From Streptomyces sp. CB02366 (GTDB taxonomy: Bacteria > Actinomycetota > Actinomycetes > Streptomycetales > Streptomycetaceae): a stretch of DNA of 64,000 bases. The position numbers were made by a program, and so were the translations under genes. The stretch lies in assembly GCF_001905905.1 (NCBI RefSeq), contig NZ_LIVT01000013.1, positions 62,001-126,000 of the forward strand, in the 5' to 3' direction. Shown here in pieces: positions 21,401 through 29,860 of this stretch. The notes beneath the pieces were generated by a model. It was not told the DNA's origin. It searched no databases and was given only the letters and a program-made list of their open reading frames with translations. The stretch's first letter is position 1. Every line of letters begins with the position of its first letter.

Positions 21401-22867
21401 TCAAGTACCGCCCCGCCGCGCGTCGTCGTTGCGCGGGGAAGGGGGCGTCAACCGCCAGCCGTCGCCTTCCCGTTCGACGAACCCCAGTGAGTGGAGTTCG
21501 TACAGTCGGCCGAGGGCCTCGTCGGCGGACGTCCCCGCGGTGCGGGCGAGGTCACGGAGATGGGCGACCCCGTGGTAAGGGAGCGCGTCGAGGATGTTCA
21601 CGGCGCCCGCGTCCAGGTGGTCCCTGGGCAGCACCGGCCCTCGGCGGACCGGTGCGAGGTCGCCGATGTCCCCCACCAGCTCGACGACTTCGTCCGCGTC
21701 GGTCACGAGTACGCCCTCACCGCGCAGCAGCTCGTGGACCCCTGCCGAAAGTCCGCTGGTGACCGGACCGGGCACCCCCATCGCGAACCGGCCGAGCCGT
21801 TGCGCCTGCCGGGCGGTGGCCAGCGAGCCGCTGCGGAGGGCCGCTTCGACCACGACCGTTCCTCTGGTCAGGGCGGCGATGACGCGGTTGCGCAGGATGA
21901 ACCGGCTGCGGGTGGGGTGGGAGGAGGGCGGCAACTCGGCCACGACGAGCCCCTGGTGAGCCACCCGCCCGAGCAACTCCGCATGCCCGCGCGGGTAGGG
22001 GACATCGACTCCGCAGGCCAGCACCGCCGTCGTCGCTCCGCCTACCGCCAGCGCACCCCGATGGGCGGCCCCGTCCACCCCGAACGCCGCCCCCGACACC
22101 ACCACCCAGCCGCGCTCCGCGAGCCCGGAACCGAGGGCAGCCGCCATGTGCGCCCCGTACGACGTGCAGGCTCGCGCACCGACCACCGCGACCGAGCGCA
22201 GCGACCACAGCCGCAGGTCGGGCAGGCCCCGCACCCAGAGGCCGACCGGGCGGGCATCGCCCAGGTCGTCCAGCTGGCTCGGCCACTCCCGGTCCCCCGG
22301 GCAGACGAAGCGCCCGCCGACCGCGGCGACCGCTGCCAGGTCCCGCCCCGGGTCCGCGGCGGCGGCACGGAGCCGGTACCCCCCGAGCCGTGCGGCGGTC
22401 ATCCCCGGCAGTCTCCCGGCGGAACCGTCCTCGGCCATGAGCCGCCGCAACAGCTCGTCCGGGCCGATCTGCCGGAGCCACCGCCCGGCCCGCTCGTCCC
22501 CCGGCTCCAGCACCCGCGTCAAGGCGGCCCTGGCCGAGCGCGCCGACTCACCCTCCCGCCCCCGGCCGCCGGAGCCGCCCCCGCCCGGTTCGCCGCAGCC
22601 GTTCCGGTCCCGGTCGCCGGCGTTCCCGCCGACCCGGCCCCGCTCCCGTACACCGCCTCGGCCGCCGTCGTCCTCCCCGTCCCCGCCGCCGTCCCGCCCC
22701 CGTTCGTCGCGGCCGTCGCGCGGTCCGGCCCGGCCATGGCACCGGTCGTGCTCCACGTCCGGACCCGGCCCGCCGCCCTTCCCCCGGGCTGGCTCCAGCG
22801 TGTGCCGCCGGGCCGCCGCCTCCGGCCCGCACATCCCTCCCCGCTTCTCCGCACCCCCGGTGCTCAC
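21401..22867 (-). CDS. dprA: DNA-processing protein DprA (Smf)
   Basis: DprA binds single-stranded DNA and loads RecA during natural transformation; in Streptomyces its role is unclear. The 488-residue product has a Rossmann-like core (SVAVVGARACTSYGAHMAAA, VVSGAAFGVDGAAHRGAL, LACGVDVPYPRGHAELL) and a C-terminal winged helix. An unusual Gly/Arg/Asp-rich low-complexity region of about 100 residues precedes it. The GTG at 22865-22867 overlaps the comM stop (GTGA), which supports this start; the next ATG is 11 codons on. It is coupled with comM, the common order in actinobacteria. Confidence 0.9.
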   Translation of the reverse strand: MSTGGAEKRGGMCGPEAAARRHTLEPARGKGGGPGPDVEHDRCHGRAGPRDGRDERGRDGGGDGEDDGGRGGVRERGRVGGNAGDRDRNGCGEPGGGGSGGRGREGESARSARAALTRVLEPGDERAGRWLRQIGPDELLRRLMAEDGSAGRLPGMTAARLGGYRLRAAAADPGRDLAAVAAVGGRFVCPGDREWPSQLDDLGDARPVGLWVRGLPDLRLWSLRSVAVVGARACTSYGAHMAAALGSGLAERGWVVVSGAAFGVDGAAHRGALAVGGATTAVLACGVDVPYPRGHAELLGRVAHQGLVVAELPPSSHPTRSRFILRNRVIAALTRGTVVVEAALRSGSLATARQAQRLGRFAMGVPGPVTSGLSAGVHELLRGEGVLVTDADEVVELVGDIGDLAPVRRGPVLPRDHLDAGAVNILDALPYHGVAHLRDLARTAGTSADEALGRLYELHSLGFVEREGDGWRLTPPSPRNDDARRGGT

Positions 22868-24477
22868 CGCTGCCCCGCCCCCAGCGGCACCCCGCGCTGG
22901 ACGCCCGTACGCAGTTCCAGGGCGACCGCCACGTCGGAGGCGTCCGGGCGGTCCGCGCCCCGCAGGTCCGCCACGGTCCACGCGACCCGCAGCACCCGGT
23001 CCAGCCCCCGGGCTGTCAGGGCGCCGCGCTCCAGGTCCCGCTCCGCCGCCGCCAGCGCCCCCGGGGCCGCAGGCAGCCGGGTGCGCAGCTCATGGCCGGG
23101 CACCTCGCTGTTGGTGGTCCACGGGGTGGCGGCCAGCCGCCCGGCCGCCCGTGCCCGGGCGTCCCGCACCCGGGCGGCGACGACGGCCGTCGGCTCGCCC
23201 CGGCCGCCCCGGCCCAGAAGGTCGGCGCGGTCGACCGGTTCCACCTCGACGCGCAGGTCCACCCGGTCGAGCAACGGCCCGGAGAGCCGTGCCTGGTAGC
23301 GGCGGACCACGGAGGGCGGGCACTCGCAGCCCGCCCCGGTGAGGGTGTGCCGGCCGCAGGGGCACGGGTTGGCGGCCAGCACCATCAGGAACCGGGCGGG
23401 CAGCCGCACCACGCCCGCCGCCCGGGCGACCACTACGTGCCCCGACTCCAGGGGCTGGCGCAGCGCGTCCAGCGCCTTCCCCGAGAACTCCGGGGCCTCG
23501 TCCAGGAAGAGCACCCCCCGGTGGGCCAGCGACACCGCTCCGGGCCTCGGGATCCCGTTGCCCCCGCCAATCAGGGACTGCATGGTCGCCGAGTGGTGCG
23601 GGGCGCAGTAGGGCGCCCGGGAGACGAGCGGTTCACCCGGCTGGAGGATGCCCGCCACCGAGTGGACCGCCGTCACTTCGAGGGATTCCCGCCGGGTCAG
23701 CGGCGGCAACACCGCCGACAGCCGCTCGGCGAGCATGGTCTTGCCCGCGCCCGGCGGGCCCGTGAACAGCAGGTGGTGGCCGCCGGCCGCCGCCACCTCC
23801 AGCGCCTGCCGCGGCCGTGGCTGGCCCGCGACGTCCGCCAGGTCGGGCCGGTGGGCGTCGCCGTAGGCGGCGAACCCGGCCCCGACCCCGGTGCCGGGGA
23901 GCGTCAGGCCGGCCGACCCGGCGTCGAAGCGTCCCTGGCCGCCGACGGGCTCGTCGGGCACCGGTTCGTCGCACAGGACGGCGATGAGCTGGCGCAGGCT
24001 GCGGACCCCGAGGACCGAGACGCCCGGCACCAGGGCCGCCTCCCCGGCCGACTGCTCGGGGACGACGACCTGCTCGTACCCCGCCTCGGCGGCGGCCAGG
24101 ACGGCGGGCAGCACCCCCCGCACGGGGCGGACGCGGCCGTCCAGACCCAGTTCGCCGATCATCACCACATCGGCGATCGCGGCGGGGGCGATCCGTCCCG
24201 CCGCCCCGAGCGCGGCACACGCGACGGCGAGGTCGAACCCCGAACCGCTCTTGGGCACGGAGGCCGGGGAGAGCCCGACCGTGAGCTTCTTCTGCGGCCA
24301 CTCGGCCCCGGAATTGACCACGGCGGCGCGCACCCGGTCCCTGCTCTCGACCAGGCTCTTGTCCGGCAGCCCGACCAGGGTGAAGGCCGCCACCCCCGGC
24401 TCCAGGTCCGCCTGGACCTCCACCGCCACTCCCTCGACGCCGACCAGCGCCACGGAACACGCGCGGGCGAAGCCCAT
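22864..24477 (-). CDS. comM: ComM/YifB-family Mg-chelatase-like AAA+ protein
   Basis: This is a 537-residue protein. The family is a hexameric helicase that promotes branch migration during transformation in other bacteria. The N-terminal domain (RDRVRAAVVNSGAEWPQKKL) is followed by Walker A (FTGPPGAGKTMLAERL), Walker B (GVLFLDEAPEF) and the C-terminal domain with ANPCPCG. The ATG at 24475-24477 overlaps the yraN stop by one base, so the three genes yraN-comM-dprA are read as one coupled group. Confidence 0.93.
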   Translation of the reverse strand: MGFARACSVALVGVEGVAVEVQADLEPGVAAFTLVGLPDKSLVESRDRVRAAVVNSGAEWPQKKLTVGLSPASVPKSGSGFDLAVACAALGAAGRIAPAAIADVVMIGELGLDGRVRPVRGVLPAVLAAAEAGYEQVVVPEQSAGEAALVPGVSVLGVRSLRQLIAVLCDEPVPDEPVGGQGRFDAGSAGLTLPGTGVGAGFAAYGDAHRPDLADVAGQPRPRQALEVAAAGGHHLLFTGPPGAGKTMLAERLSAVLPPLTRRESLEVTAVHSVAGILQPGEPLVSRAPYCAPHHSATMQSLIGGGNGIPRPGAVSLAHRGVLFLDEAPEFSGKALDALRQPLESGHVVVARAAGVVRLPARFLMVLAANPCPCGRHTLTGAGCECPPSVVRRYQARLSGPLLDRVDLRVEVEPVDRADLLGRGGRGEPTAVVAARVRDARARAAGRLAATPWTTNSEVPGHELRTRLPAAPGALAAAERDLERGALTARGLDRVLRVAWTVADLRGADRPDASDVAVALELRTGVQRGVPLGAGQR

Positions 24478-24836
24478 CAGGACACCCCCCGGACGTGCTC
24501 CGTGACGGGGGCTCCGCAACGGGGCACGATCACCCCGACCAGGTCGATGCGGGCCCCGCCCGGCGGCGCTCCGCCGTGCCGGGCGAGCCAGATCTCGGCG
24601 AGCCGCCGCAGCCGGTCCGCCTTGACCGGGCCGACCGCCGCCATCGGGTGCTCGAACCCGCCCGACCTGCGTGTCTTCACCTCGCAGAAGACCAGGGCGT
24701 CGCCGTCTCTCGCCACGATGTCGATCTCTCCGGCGCGACAGCGCCAGTTGCGCTCGACCACCGTCATTCCGGCTCCGGCCAGCAGCCGCGTCGCCAGATC
24801 CTCGCCGTACCGCCCGAGTGCCCCCCGTGCGTTCAT
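24477..24836 (-). CDS. YraN-family (UPF0102) endonuclease-like protein
   Basis: This is a 119-residue protein with the restriction-endonuclease-like core of UPF0102: ALGRYGEDLATRLL, then AGEIDIVARDGDALVFCEVK with the acidic and Lys residues of the nuclease motif (Glu-Ile-Asp and Glu-Val-Lys). Its biological role is not established; in actinobacteria it regularly sits next to comM and dprA. It lies 172 bp downstream of the DUF2469 gene and overlaps comM by one base. Confidence 0.88.
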   Translation of the reverse strand: MNARGALGRYGEDLATRLLAGAGMTVVERNWRCRAGEIDIVARDGDALVFCEVKTRRSGGFEHPMAAVGPVKADRLRRLAEIWLARHGGAPPGGARIDLVGVIVPRCGAPVTEHVRGVS

Positions 24837-25008
24837 GTCGGCACCACCTCCGGCACCGACTGTGGCCCGGCCCGCCGAAAGATGTGGATCTTGGTGGACA
24901 ACCCGGCGGATGTGGAAAACCCGGCCACCCTCACGGGTGACCGGGTCGTCCGCTGCGACGCGTTGTGTCGGCGGACCGGGGGCTCGGGGCCCTGCGGAAC
25001 GCGTGGGA

Positions 25009-25317
25009 TCAGCCTCCCGGGAGTTCCAGATCGCTCTTGTTGAGCTCTTCGATGTTGACGTCCTTGAAGGTCAGCACGCGGACCTGCTTGACGAACCTCG
25101 CGGGCCGGTACATGTCCCAGACCCAGGCGTCCGCCATGGACACCTCGAAGAAGACCTCACCCTGGACGGAGTGCACCTGCATCTCGTAGTCGTTGGTGAG
25201 GTAGAAGCGCCGTTCGGTCTCGATCACATATTTGAACAGACCGACGACATCGCGGTACTCCCGGTAGAGCTTCAGCTCCATCTCGGTCTCGTACTTCTCG
25301 AGGTCCTCGGCGCTCAT
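25009..25317 (-). CDS. conserved actinobacterial protein, DUF2469
   Basis: This is a 102-residue protein highly conserved in actinobacteria. It has a charged start (SAEDLEKYETEMELKLYREY) and a beta-rich remainder (ETERRFYLTNDYEMQV, EVFFEVSMADAWVWDMYRPA). It has no membrane segment or known catalytic motif, and its function is unknown. The ATG at 25317 starts the conserved part; the frame is open 55 codons upstream over the end of the NUDIX gene. It belongs to the sipZ-NUDIX-DUF2469 run. Confidence 0.9.
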   Translation of the reverse strand: MSAEDLEKYETEMELKLYREYRDVVGLFKYVIETERRFYLTNDYEMQVHSVQGEVFFEVSMADAWVWDMYRPARFVKQVRVLTFKDVNIEELNKSDLELPGG

Positions 25318-25381
25318 GGCATGTTTCCCCTTCAGCCGTGCGTGCCCCCATTGTGCGTCAGCCTCCGGCCTCCCTGAACGA

Positions 25382-25876
25382 TTAGACGATTTCGGGGGCC
25401 AGAACCAGCGGATCGCCCGGGGGGCCCTCGTCGAGGAGCGTGCGCAGCAGCTCGGCGAGTCTGGTCGGGTACACCGTCTCACGCGTCGCGAGCAGTTCGG
25501 CGGAGGTCCACCACCTGAGGCCCGCGACGCTGCGCCGTTCCAGGTCGGTGAGGCCCTGCGGGGCGGTGTCCGTCCGGGTCGTACGGGCCAGGTAGTACCA
25601 CTCGTCCTGGTCCCAGCGCCGTCCGTCGAAGGGGAAGGAACAGATCCGGGTCCAGAGCAGCGGGCCCAGCTCGACGTCCGTGATGCCGGTCTCCTCGACC
25701 AGCTCGCGACGGGCCGCCTGCTCGCGGCTCTCGTCGCCCTCCAGACCGCCGCCGGGCGTGAACCACCAGGTGTCCGACGGATCGTCCGGCTCGTGCCCGT
25801 GCAACAGCAGGATCCGGTCGTCGGGGTCCAGCAGGACCACCCGGGCGACCTTGCGGGCCCCGGCCCCGGAGGTCAC
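25382..25876 (-). CDS. NUDIX hydrolase
   Basis: This is a 164-residue NUDIX protein. The Nudix box is complete (GGLEGDESREQAARRELVEE, then TGI), so it should hydrolyse a nucleoside diphosphate derivative; the substrate cannot be predicted. The GTG at 25874-25876 overlaps the sipZ stop as GTGA. In S. lividans a MutT-like gene follows sipZ in the same operon (from memory), and the layout here agrees. Confidence 0.92.
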   Translation of the reverse strand: MTSGAGARKVARVVLLDPDDRILLLHGHEPDDPSDTWWFTPGGGLEGDESREQAARRELVEETGITDVELGPLLWTRICSFPFDGRRWDQDEWYYLARTTRTDTAPQGLTDLERRSVAGLRWWTSAELLATRETVYPTRLAELLRTLLDEGPPGDPLVLAPEIV

Positions 25877-26631
25877 CGGGACGCTCCGGCGGGCGTCCTG
25901 CGACGGCCCAGGCGCGCCGCCACGGGCCCGTACAGCGCCCCGCCGAAGATCAGGACGGCGCCCACCACGATCGCGCCCAGCTGGAGCGGGAGGGGCCCGG
26001 CGGCGGAGACCCCGCCGGGCAGCGCCGCGAACGAGGAAGGCCGGTCGATCATGCCGTCCATCGGCCAGACCACCGCGTCCACCCGGGCCCGCACGGCGCT
26101 CAGCGGTACGGAACCCTGGCCGGCGTCCTGGAGGTGGACCCGGGAGTCGAGAGAGGTGGACCGCTCGTCGCCGAGCAGGAAGATCTTGCCGCGGGGCACG
26201 GTGGCGGAGAATTCCTCCGGCGAGGCGGAGGCCCGCTCGCCGCCGGAGGCGGCCGGGCCCCGGTCGAGGTACGGCTCGTCGAGGGGGGCGCCGTCGACGG
26301 TGAGGCGGCCGTCCTCGTCGCAGCAGGCCACCTTGTCGCCGCCGACGCCGACGACGCGCTTCACCATCGGTGTGGCGCCCCAGGCCTCGTCGGTGAAGAC
26401 CACCACGTCACCGCGGCGCACCTCGGCGCCGTCTATCCGCTCGGCGAGCACCCGGTCGCCCGGCTCCACCGTGGGGGACATGGAATCGGTGGGGATCGTG
26501 TACGGCTGGTAGACCACAGCCGCCCAGGCGAAACCGCCGAGGAAGAGCACACAGCCGACGGCCACGGCCAGACCCGACACCATGGCGCCGAACCGGCCGC
26601 GGCCGTCCTGCTTGTTTCCCGTACCGCTCAT
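25873..26631 (-). CDS. sipZ: type I signal peptidase SipZ-like
   Basis: This is a 252-residue membrane serine protease that removes signal peptides. An N-terminal membrane segment (GLAVAVGCVLFLGGFAWAAV) is followed by the Ser nucleophile in IPTDSMSPTVEPGDR and the Lys base in MVKRVVGVGGD. A second membrane segment lies near the C-terminus (LGAIVVGAVLIFGGALYG). The ATG at 26631 begins MSGTGNKQDG; the long open frame upstream is not coding. It starts 50 bp after sipY ends and overlaps the NUDIX gene by GTGA, fitting a second operon headed by sipZ. Confidence 0.9.
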   Translation of the reverse strand: MSGTGNKQDGRGRFGAMVSGLAVAVGCVLFLGGFAWAAVVYQPYTIPTDSMSPTVEPGDRVLAERIDGAEVRRGDVVVFTDEAWGATPMVKRVVGVGGDKVACCDEDGRLTVDGAPLDEPYLDRGPAASGGERASASPEEFSATVPRGKIFLLGDERSTSLDSRVHLQDAGQGSVPLSAVRARVDAVVWPMDGMIDRPSSFAALPGGVSAAGPLPLQLGAIVVGAVLIFGGALYGPVAARLGRRRTPAGASR

Positions 26632-26681
26632 CCCAGCGCTCCCCCGTCGGAGATCGACAATCGCTGATCCGAGTCGGCACC

Positions 26682-27581
26682 CTACCCGGCGGTACGCCCG
26701 GCGGTCAGCCTCCGGCGGCGCCACAACACGAGGGGCACCGCTCCGGCTACACCCAGTGCCGCCGGGGCCATCGCGGCGGCCGCGTTCAGGCCCGGCTGGT
26801 CGAAGGTGCCGGGGACGGGCAGCGTGGCCCAGCGGCTCAGCGGCCAGGCGACGACGACCGCGCGGCCGACGACCTCGTCGTTGGAGACCGTGCCCTGTCC
26901 CGGAAGCTCCTGGTGGTAGCGCGAGTCCAGGGAGTTCTGCCGGTGGTCGCCCATGACGAAGATCCGGCCGTCCGGCACCGTGATCGGACCGAAGGGCTTG
27001 TCGTTGCACGGGGTGTTGCCCGGGAAGATGAACGACTTCTCGTCCAGGCTCTTCCCGTTCACCTTGACCGGGCCGTTCTCCTTGCACTCCACCGTGTCGC
27101 CGCCGACCGCGATGACCCGCTTGATCAGGTCCTTCTCCTCGGAGGACGGCATCAGGCCGATGAAGCTCAGGAACTTCTGCACCGCGTTGGGCTCCGGAGT
27201 CGCGGTGTCCTCCAGCCAGCCGCCCGGGTCGTGGAAGACCACGACCTCGCCGCGCTCCGGCTCCGAGCCGAACCACGGGGTCAGCTTGTCCACCAGCACC
27301 CGGTCGCCCCGCTGCAGCGTGTTCTGCATCGAGTCCGAGGGGATCGAGAACGCCTGGACCAGGAACGTCTTGATCAACAGCGCCAGAACCAGCGCGATAC
27401 CGACGAGCAGCGGCAGCTCCACCCAGAAGGACCGCTGCTTCTTGGGCGCCCTGCCACCGCCCGGCATTCCGCTCTCACCCTCCGGCGGGACCGCCGCCCC
27501 GCCCGCGGGAGACTCGTCGCGTTCCGGCCGGTCCTCGGGTTCGCCGTGTCCGGATCGTGCGCCGACCGCCAAATCCCCCAC
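26682..27581 (-). CDS. sipY: type I signal peptidase SipY-like
   Basis: This is a 299-residue signal peptidase with an N-terminal membrane segment (VGIALVLALLIKTFLVQAFS), nucleophile Ser in IPSDSMQNTLQRGDR, base Lys in LIKRVIAVGGDTV, the box GDHRQNSLDSRYH, and a C-terminal membrane segment. Two GTG codons are possible starts, at 27587 and 27581. The second is preferred because GAGGAG lies 5 nt before it, whereas the first overlaps that sequence. It overlaps the 3' end of sipX by 107 bp in another frame, an unusually long overlap. Confidence 0.9.
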   Translation of the reverse strand: MGDLAVGARSGHGEPEDRPERDESPAGGAAVPPEGESGMPGGGRAPKKQRSFWVELPLLVGIALVLALLIKTFLVQAFSIPSDSMQNTLQRGDRVLVDKLTPWFGSEPERGEVVVFHDPGGWLEDTATPEPNAVQKFLSFIGLMPSSEEKDLIKRVIAVGGDTVECKENGPVKVNGKSLDEKSFIFPGNTPCNDKPFGPITVPDGRIFVMGDHRQNSLDSRYHQELPGQGTVSNDEVVGRAVVVAWPLSRWATLPVPGTFDQPGLNAAAAMAPAALGVAGAVPLVLWRRRRLTAGRTAG

Positions 27582-28551
27582 ATCCACTCCTCAATACGTG
27601 CCACTGCCCGCGCCCGATCCGGCGCAGGCCCACCACTCCCATAACGAGCGGGAGTTCCGCAGGGGTCGGGAGCCGGACCATTCCGTCGCGATCCGGAGGT
27701 GCCACACTATGCGACGGCTCCGGACCCGCCGCTTCCGATGCCCCCGCTTCGGGGATCGCGGAGAAGGCGTCGCGCTCCTCCAGGGTGCTCCAGTGGCCGA
27801 GCGGCCAGGCGATCACGACGGCCCGCCCCACGACCTCCTTCTCGGAGACCGTGCCCCGGCCGGGTTCGTCGAGGTGGAAGCGGGAGTCGGCGGAGTCGGA
27901 CCGGTGGTCCCCCATCACGAACAGCCGCCCCGGGGGGACCTTCACCTCGAACGGGATGGTCGAGGGCCGGTCGTCGGGGTGGAGATAGGTCTCGGCCGCC
28001 GGTACGCCGTTGACGGTGACCCGGCCGTCCTCGCCGCAGCACTTCACCGTGTCGCCGCCGACCGCGATGACCCGCTTGATCAGGTCCTGTTCGTCGTCGG
28101 ACGGCAGCAGCCCGATGAACGTCAGCGCCTCGGCGGCCTGCTTGACGCCGATCGGCGGGTCGTCCCTCTCCCCGGCGGTCTCCTGCCGCAGCCAGCCCCC
28201 GGGGTCCTTGAACACCACGACGTCGCCACGCTGCGGCTTCGAGCCGAACCACGGGGTCAACTTGTCCACCAGCACCCGGTCGCCGATCCGGATGGTCTGC
28301 TCCATCGATCCGGACGGGATCACGAACGCCTGCACCAGGAACGTCTTCAGGACGAGCGCGATCAGCAGCGCCACGACGACGAGGACGGGGATCTCCCTCA
28401 CCGCGGACCCGCGGCGCTTGCGGCGGACCTTCCGGGCCAGCCGGCGGCGCTCCGCCCGGGTGGGCAGCGAGCGCGGCGCGGTGGGGCCGGACCCGGTCGG
28501 CGAGGACGCGTCCCGGTCGGACGCGCCGCGCGGACGCCCGCGGTTACCCAT
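27475..28551 (-). CDS. sipX: type I signal peptidase SipX-like
   Basis: This is a 358-residue signal peptidase with the membrane segment EIPVLVVVALLIALVLKTFL, nucleophile Ser in IPSGSMEQTIRIGDR, base Lys in LIKRVIAVGGDTV and GDHRSDSADSRFH. The C-terminus is an extended basic Gly/Arg-rich tail, most of which is encoded by DNA that also encodes the start of sipY. The ATG at 28551 lies 8 bp inside the sipW 3' end. Of the four peptidases it has the longest soluble tail. Confidence 0.9.
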   Translation of the reverse strand: MGNRGRPRGASDRDASSPTGSGPTAPRSLPTRAERRRLARKVRRKRRGSAVREIPVLVVVALLIALVLKTFLVQAFVIPSGSMEQTIRIGDRVLVDKLTPWFGSKPQRGDVVVFKDPGGWLRQETAGERDDPPIGVKQAAEALTFIGLLPSDDEQDLIKRVIAVGGDTVKCCGEDGRVTVNGVPAAETYLHPDDRPSTIPFEVKVPPGRLFVMGDHRSDSADSRFHLDEPGRGTVSEKEVVGRAVVIAWPLGHWSTLEERDAFSAIPEAGASEAAGPEPSHSVAPPDRDGMVRLPTPAELPLVMGVVGLRRIGRGQWHVLRSGCGGFGGRRTIRTRRTRGPAGTRRVSRGRGGGPAGG

Positions 28552-29314
28552 GCGCCGCGCCGGGGGCCGGTACGTCGGCGAAGGCGTCGGTCCCCGCCGT
28601 CGAGCCCGTCCGCGCCGGCGGCCAGCCCAGCCAGTCCACCCGCCCGGCCACCCGCTCCACCGGGACCATGCCGCCGCCGGGCGATCCGAGGTGGTCGCGG
28701 GAGTCGCTGGAGCGGCTGCGGTGGTCGCCCATCATCCACAGCGTGCCGGCGGGCACCACGATGTCGAACGGCACCCGGGAGGCGGTGTCGCCGGGGTACA
28801 GGTACGGCTCGTCCACCACCGTGCCGTTGACCGCGAGCCTGCCCCGCGCGTCGCAGCAGACGACGCGGTCGCCGCCCACGCCCACCACCCGCTTCACGAA
28901 GTCGCTGTCGGCGGGCTCGGCGAGTCCCAGGGAGGCCGCCGCCTTGCGTGCCGCCCCGGCCACCGGGTCCGCGTCGGGGTCCTCGCGTACGAACGAGCCG
29001 GTGCCGTCGAAGACCACCACGTCGCCGCGCTCGGGCTCGGCGCCGAAGCGGTACGCCAGCTTGTTCACCAGGAGCCGGTCGCCGACCTTCAACGTCGGCT
29101 CCATCGAACCGCTGGGGATGAGGAAGGGCTGCACCACCCAGGAGCTGAACAGCAGCAGGACGGCGGTGGCCAGGGCGGCTCCGGCGAGCACCCGCCGCCA
29201 GGACAGGGCGGCGGCGAAGCGGGCCCGCCTACGCGAAAAGCGCGACCCCTCCTCGGCCCCCGCGTCGGGTTCCGAGGAGCGGTCGCGCTCCGCATGCTGT
29301 GCTTGGGTGTCCAT
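28544..29314 (-). CDS. sipW: type I signal peptidase SipW-like
   Basis: This is a 256-residue signal peptidase. The cytoplasmic basic N-terminus is followed by a membrane segment (VLAGAALATAVLLLFSSWVV), nucleophile Ser in IPSGSMEPTLKVGDR and base Lys in FVKRVVGVGGDRV, then MMGDHRSRSSDSRDH. It is the first of the four sip genes in transcription order, 66 bp downstream of rplS, and its stop overlaps the sipX start region. The order W-X-Y plus Z follows the known S. lividans cluster. Confidence 0.9.
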   Translation of the reverse strand: MDTQAQHAERDRSSEPDAGAEEGSRFSRRRARFAAALSWRRVLAGAALATAVLLLFSSWVVQPFLIPSGSMEPTLKVGDRLLVNKLAYRFGAEPERGDVVVFDGTGSFVREDPDADPVAGAARKAAASLGLAEPADSDFVKRVVGVGGDRVVCCDARGRLAVNGTVVDEPYLYPGDTASRVPFDIVVPAGTLWMMGDHRSRSSDSRDHLGSPGGGMVPVERVAGRVDWLGWPPARTGSTAGTDAFADVPAPGAAHG

Positions 29315-29380
29315 CGCGGCCGAAGTTTATCCGGCCGTGCTGTGGACGAGTCACCCCCAGGGGGATGGCCGGGCGACAGC

Positions 29381-29731
29381 TCAGTTGTCGCGCTTCTCCT
29401 TGATCTTCGCGGCCTTGCCGCGCAGCTCACGGAGGAAGTACAGCTTGGCGCGGCGGACGTCACCGCGGGTGACGAGCTCGATCTTCTCGAAGATCGGGCT
29501 GTGCACCGGGAAGGTGCGCTCGACGCCGACGCTGAAGGAGACCTTGCGGACCGTGAAGGTCTCGCTGACGCCCGCGCCCTGGCGGCGGATGACGACGCCC
29601 TTGAACTGCTGGATACGGGAGCGGTTGCCCTCGATCACGCGGACGTGGACGTTGACGGTGTCGCCGGGGCGGAACGCCGGGACGTCGGACCGGAGGGTCG
29701 CGGCATTGACGTCATCGAGCAGGGAAGCCAT
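29381..29731 (-). CDS. rplS: 50S ribosomal protein L19
   Basis: L19 is a 116-residue protein at the subunit interface. The family pattern is complete (FRPGDTVNVHVRVIEGNRSR, QQFKGVVIRRQG, SPIFEKIELVTRGDVRRAKL). The ATG at 29731 gives MASLLDDVNA; an in-frame start 9 codons upstream is less likely. It follows trmD with a 129-bp gap and precedes sipW. The rpsP-khpA-rimM-trmD-rplS order is conserved in bacteria. Confidence 0.97.
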   Translation of the reverse strand: MASLLDDVNAATLRSDVPAFRPGDTVNVHVRVIEGNRSRIQQFKGVVIRRQGAGVSETFTVRKVSFSVGVERTFPVHSPIFEKIELVTRGDVRRAKLYFLRELRGKAAKIKEKRDN

Positions 29732-29860
29732 GGTTTCTGCTTTCTTCGCCGATGCCACAGGTCATCGACGGAATGTCGTGGAGAGTTCCGGGGGCTGATC
29801 GCGTCGGGCGGGCGTCTTTCCCCCTGTGGCAGGGGCGCACACCGGACGTACAGCAGCGGC

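Noticed and set aside
23092..25377. 761-codon plus-strand frame opposite comM and yraN
   Set aside because: It is antisense shadow of well supported genes and shows no family similarity.
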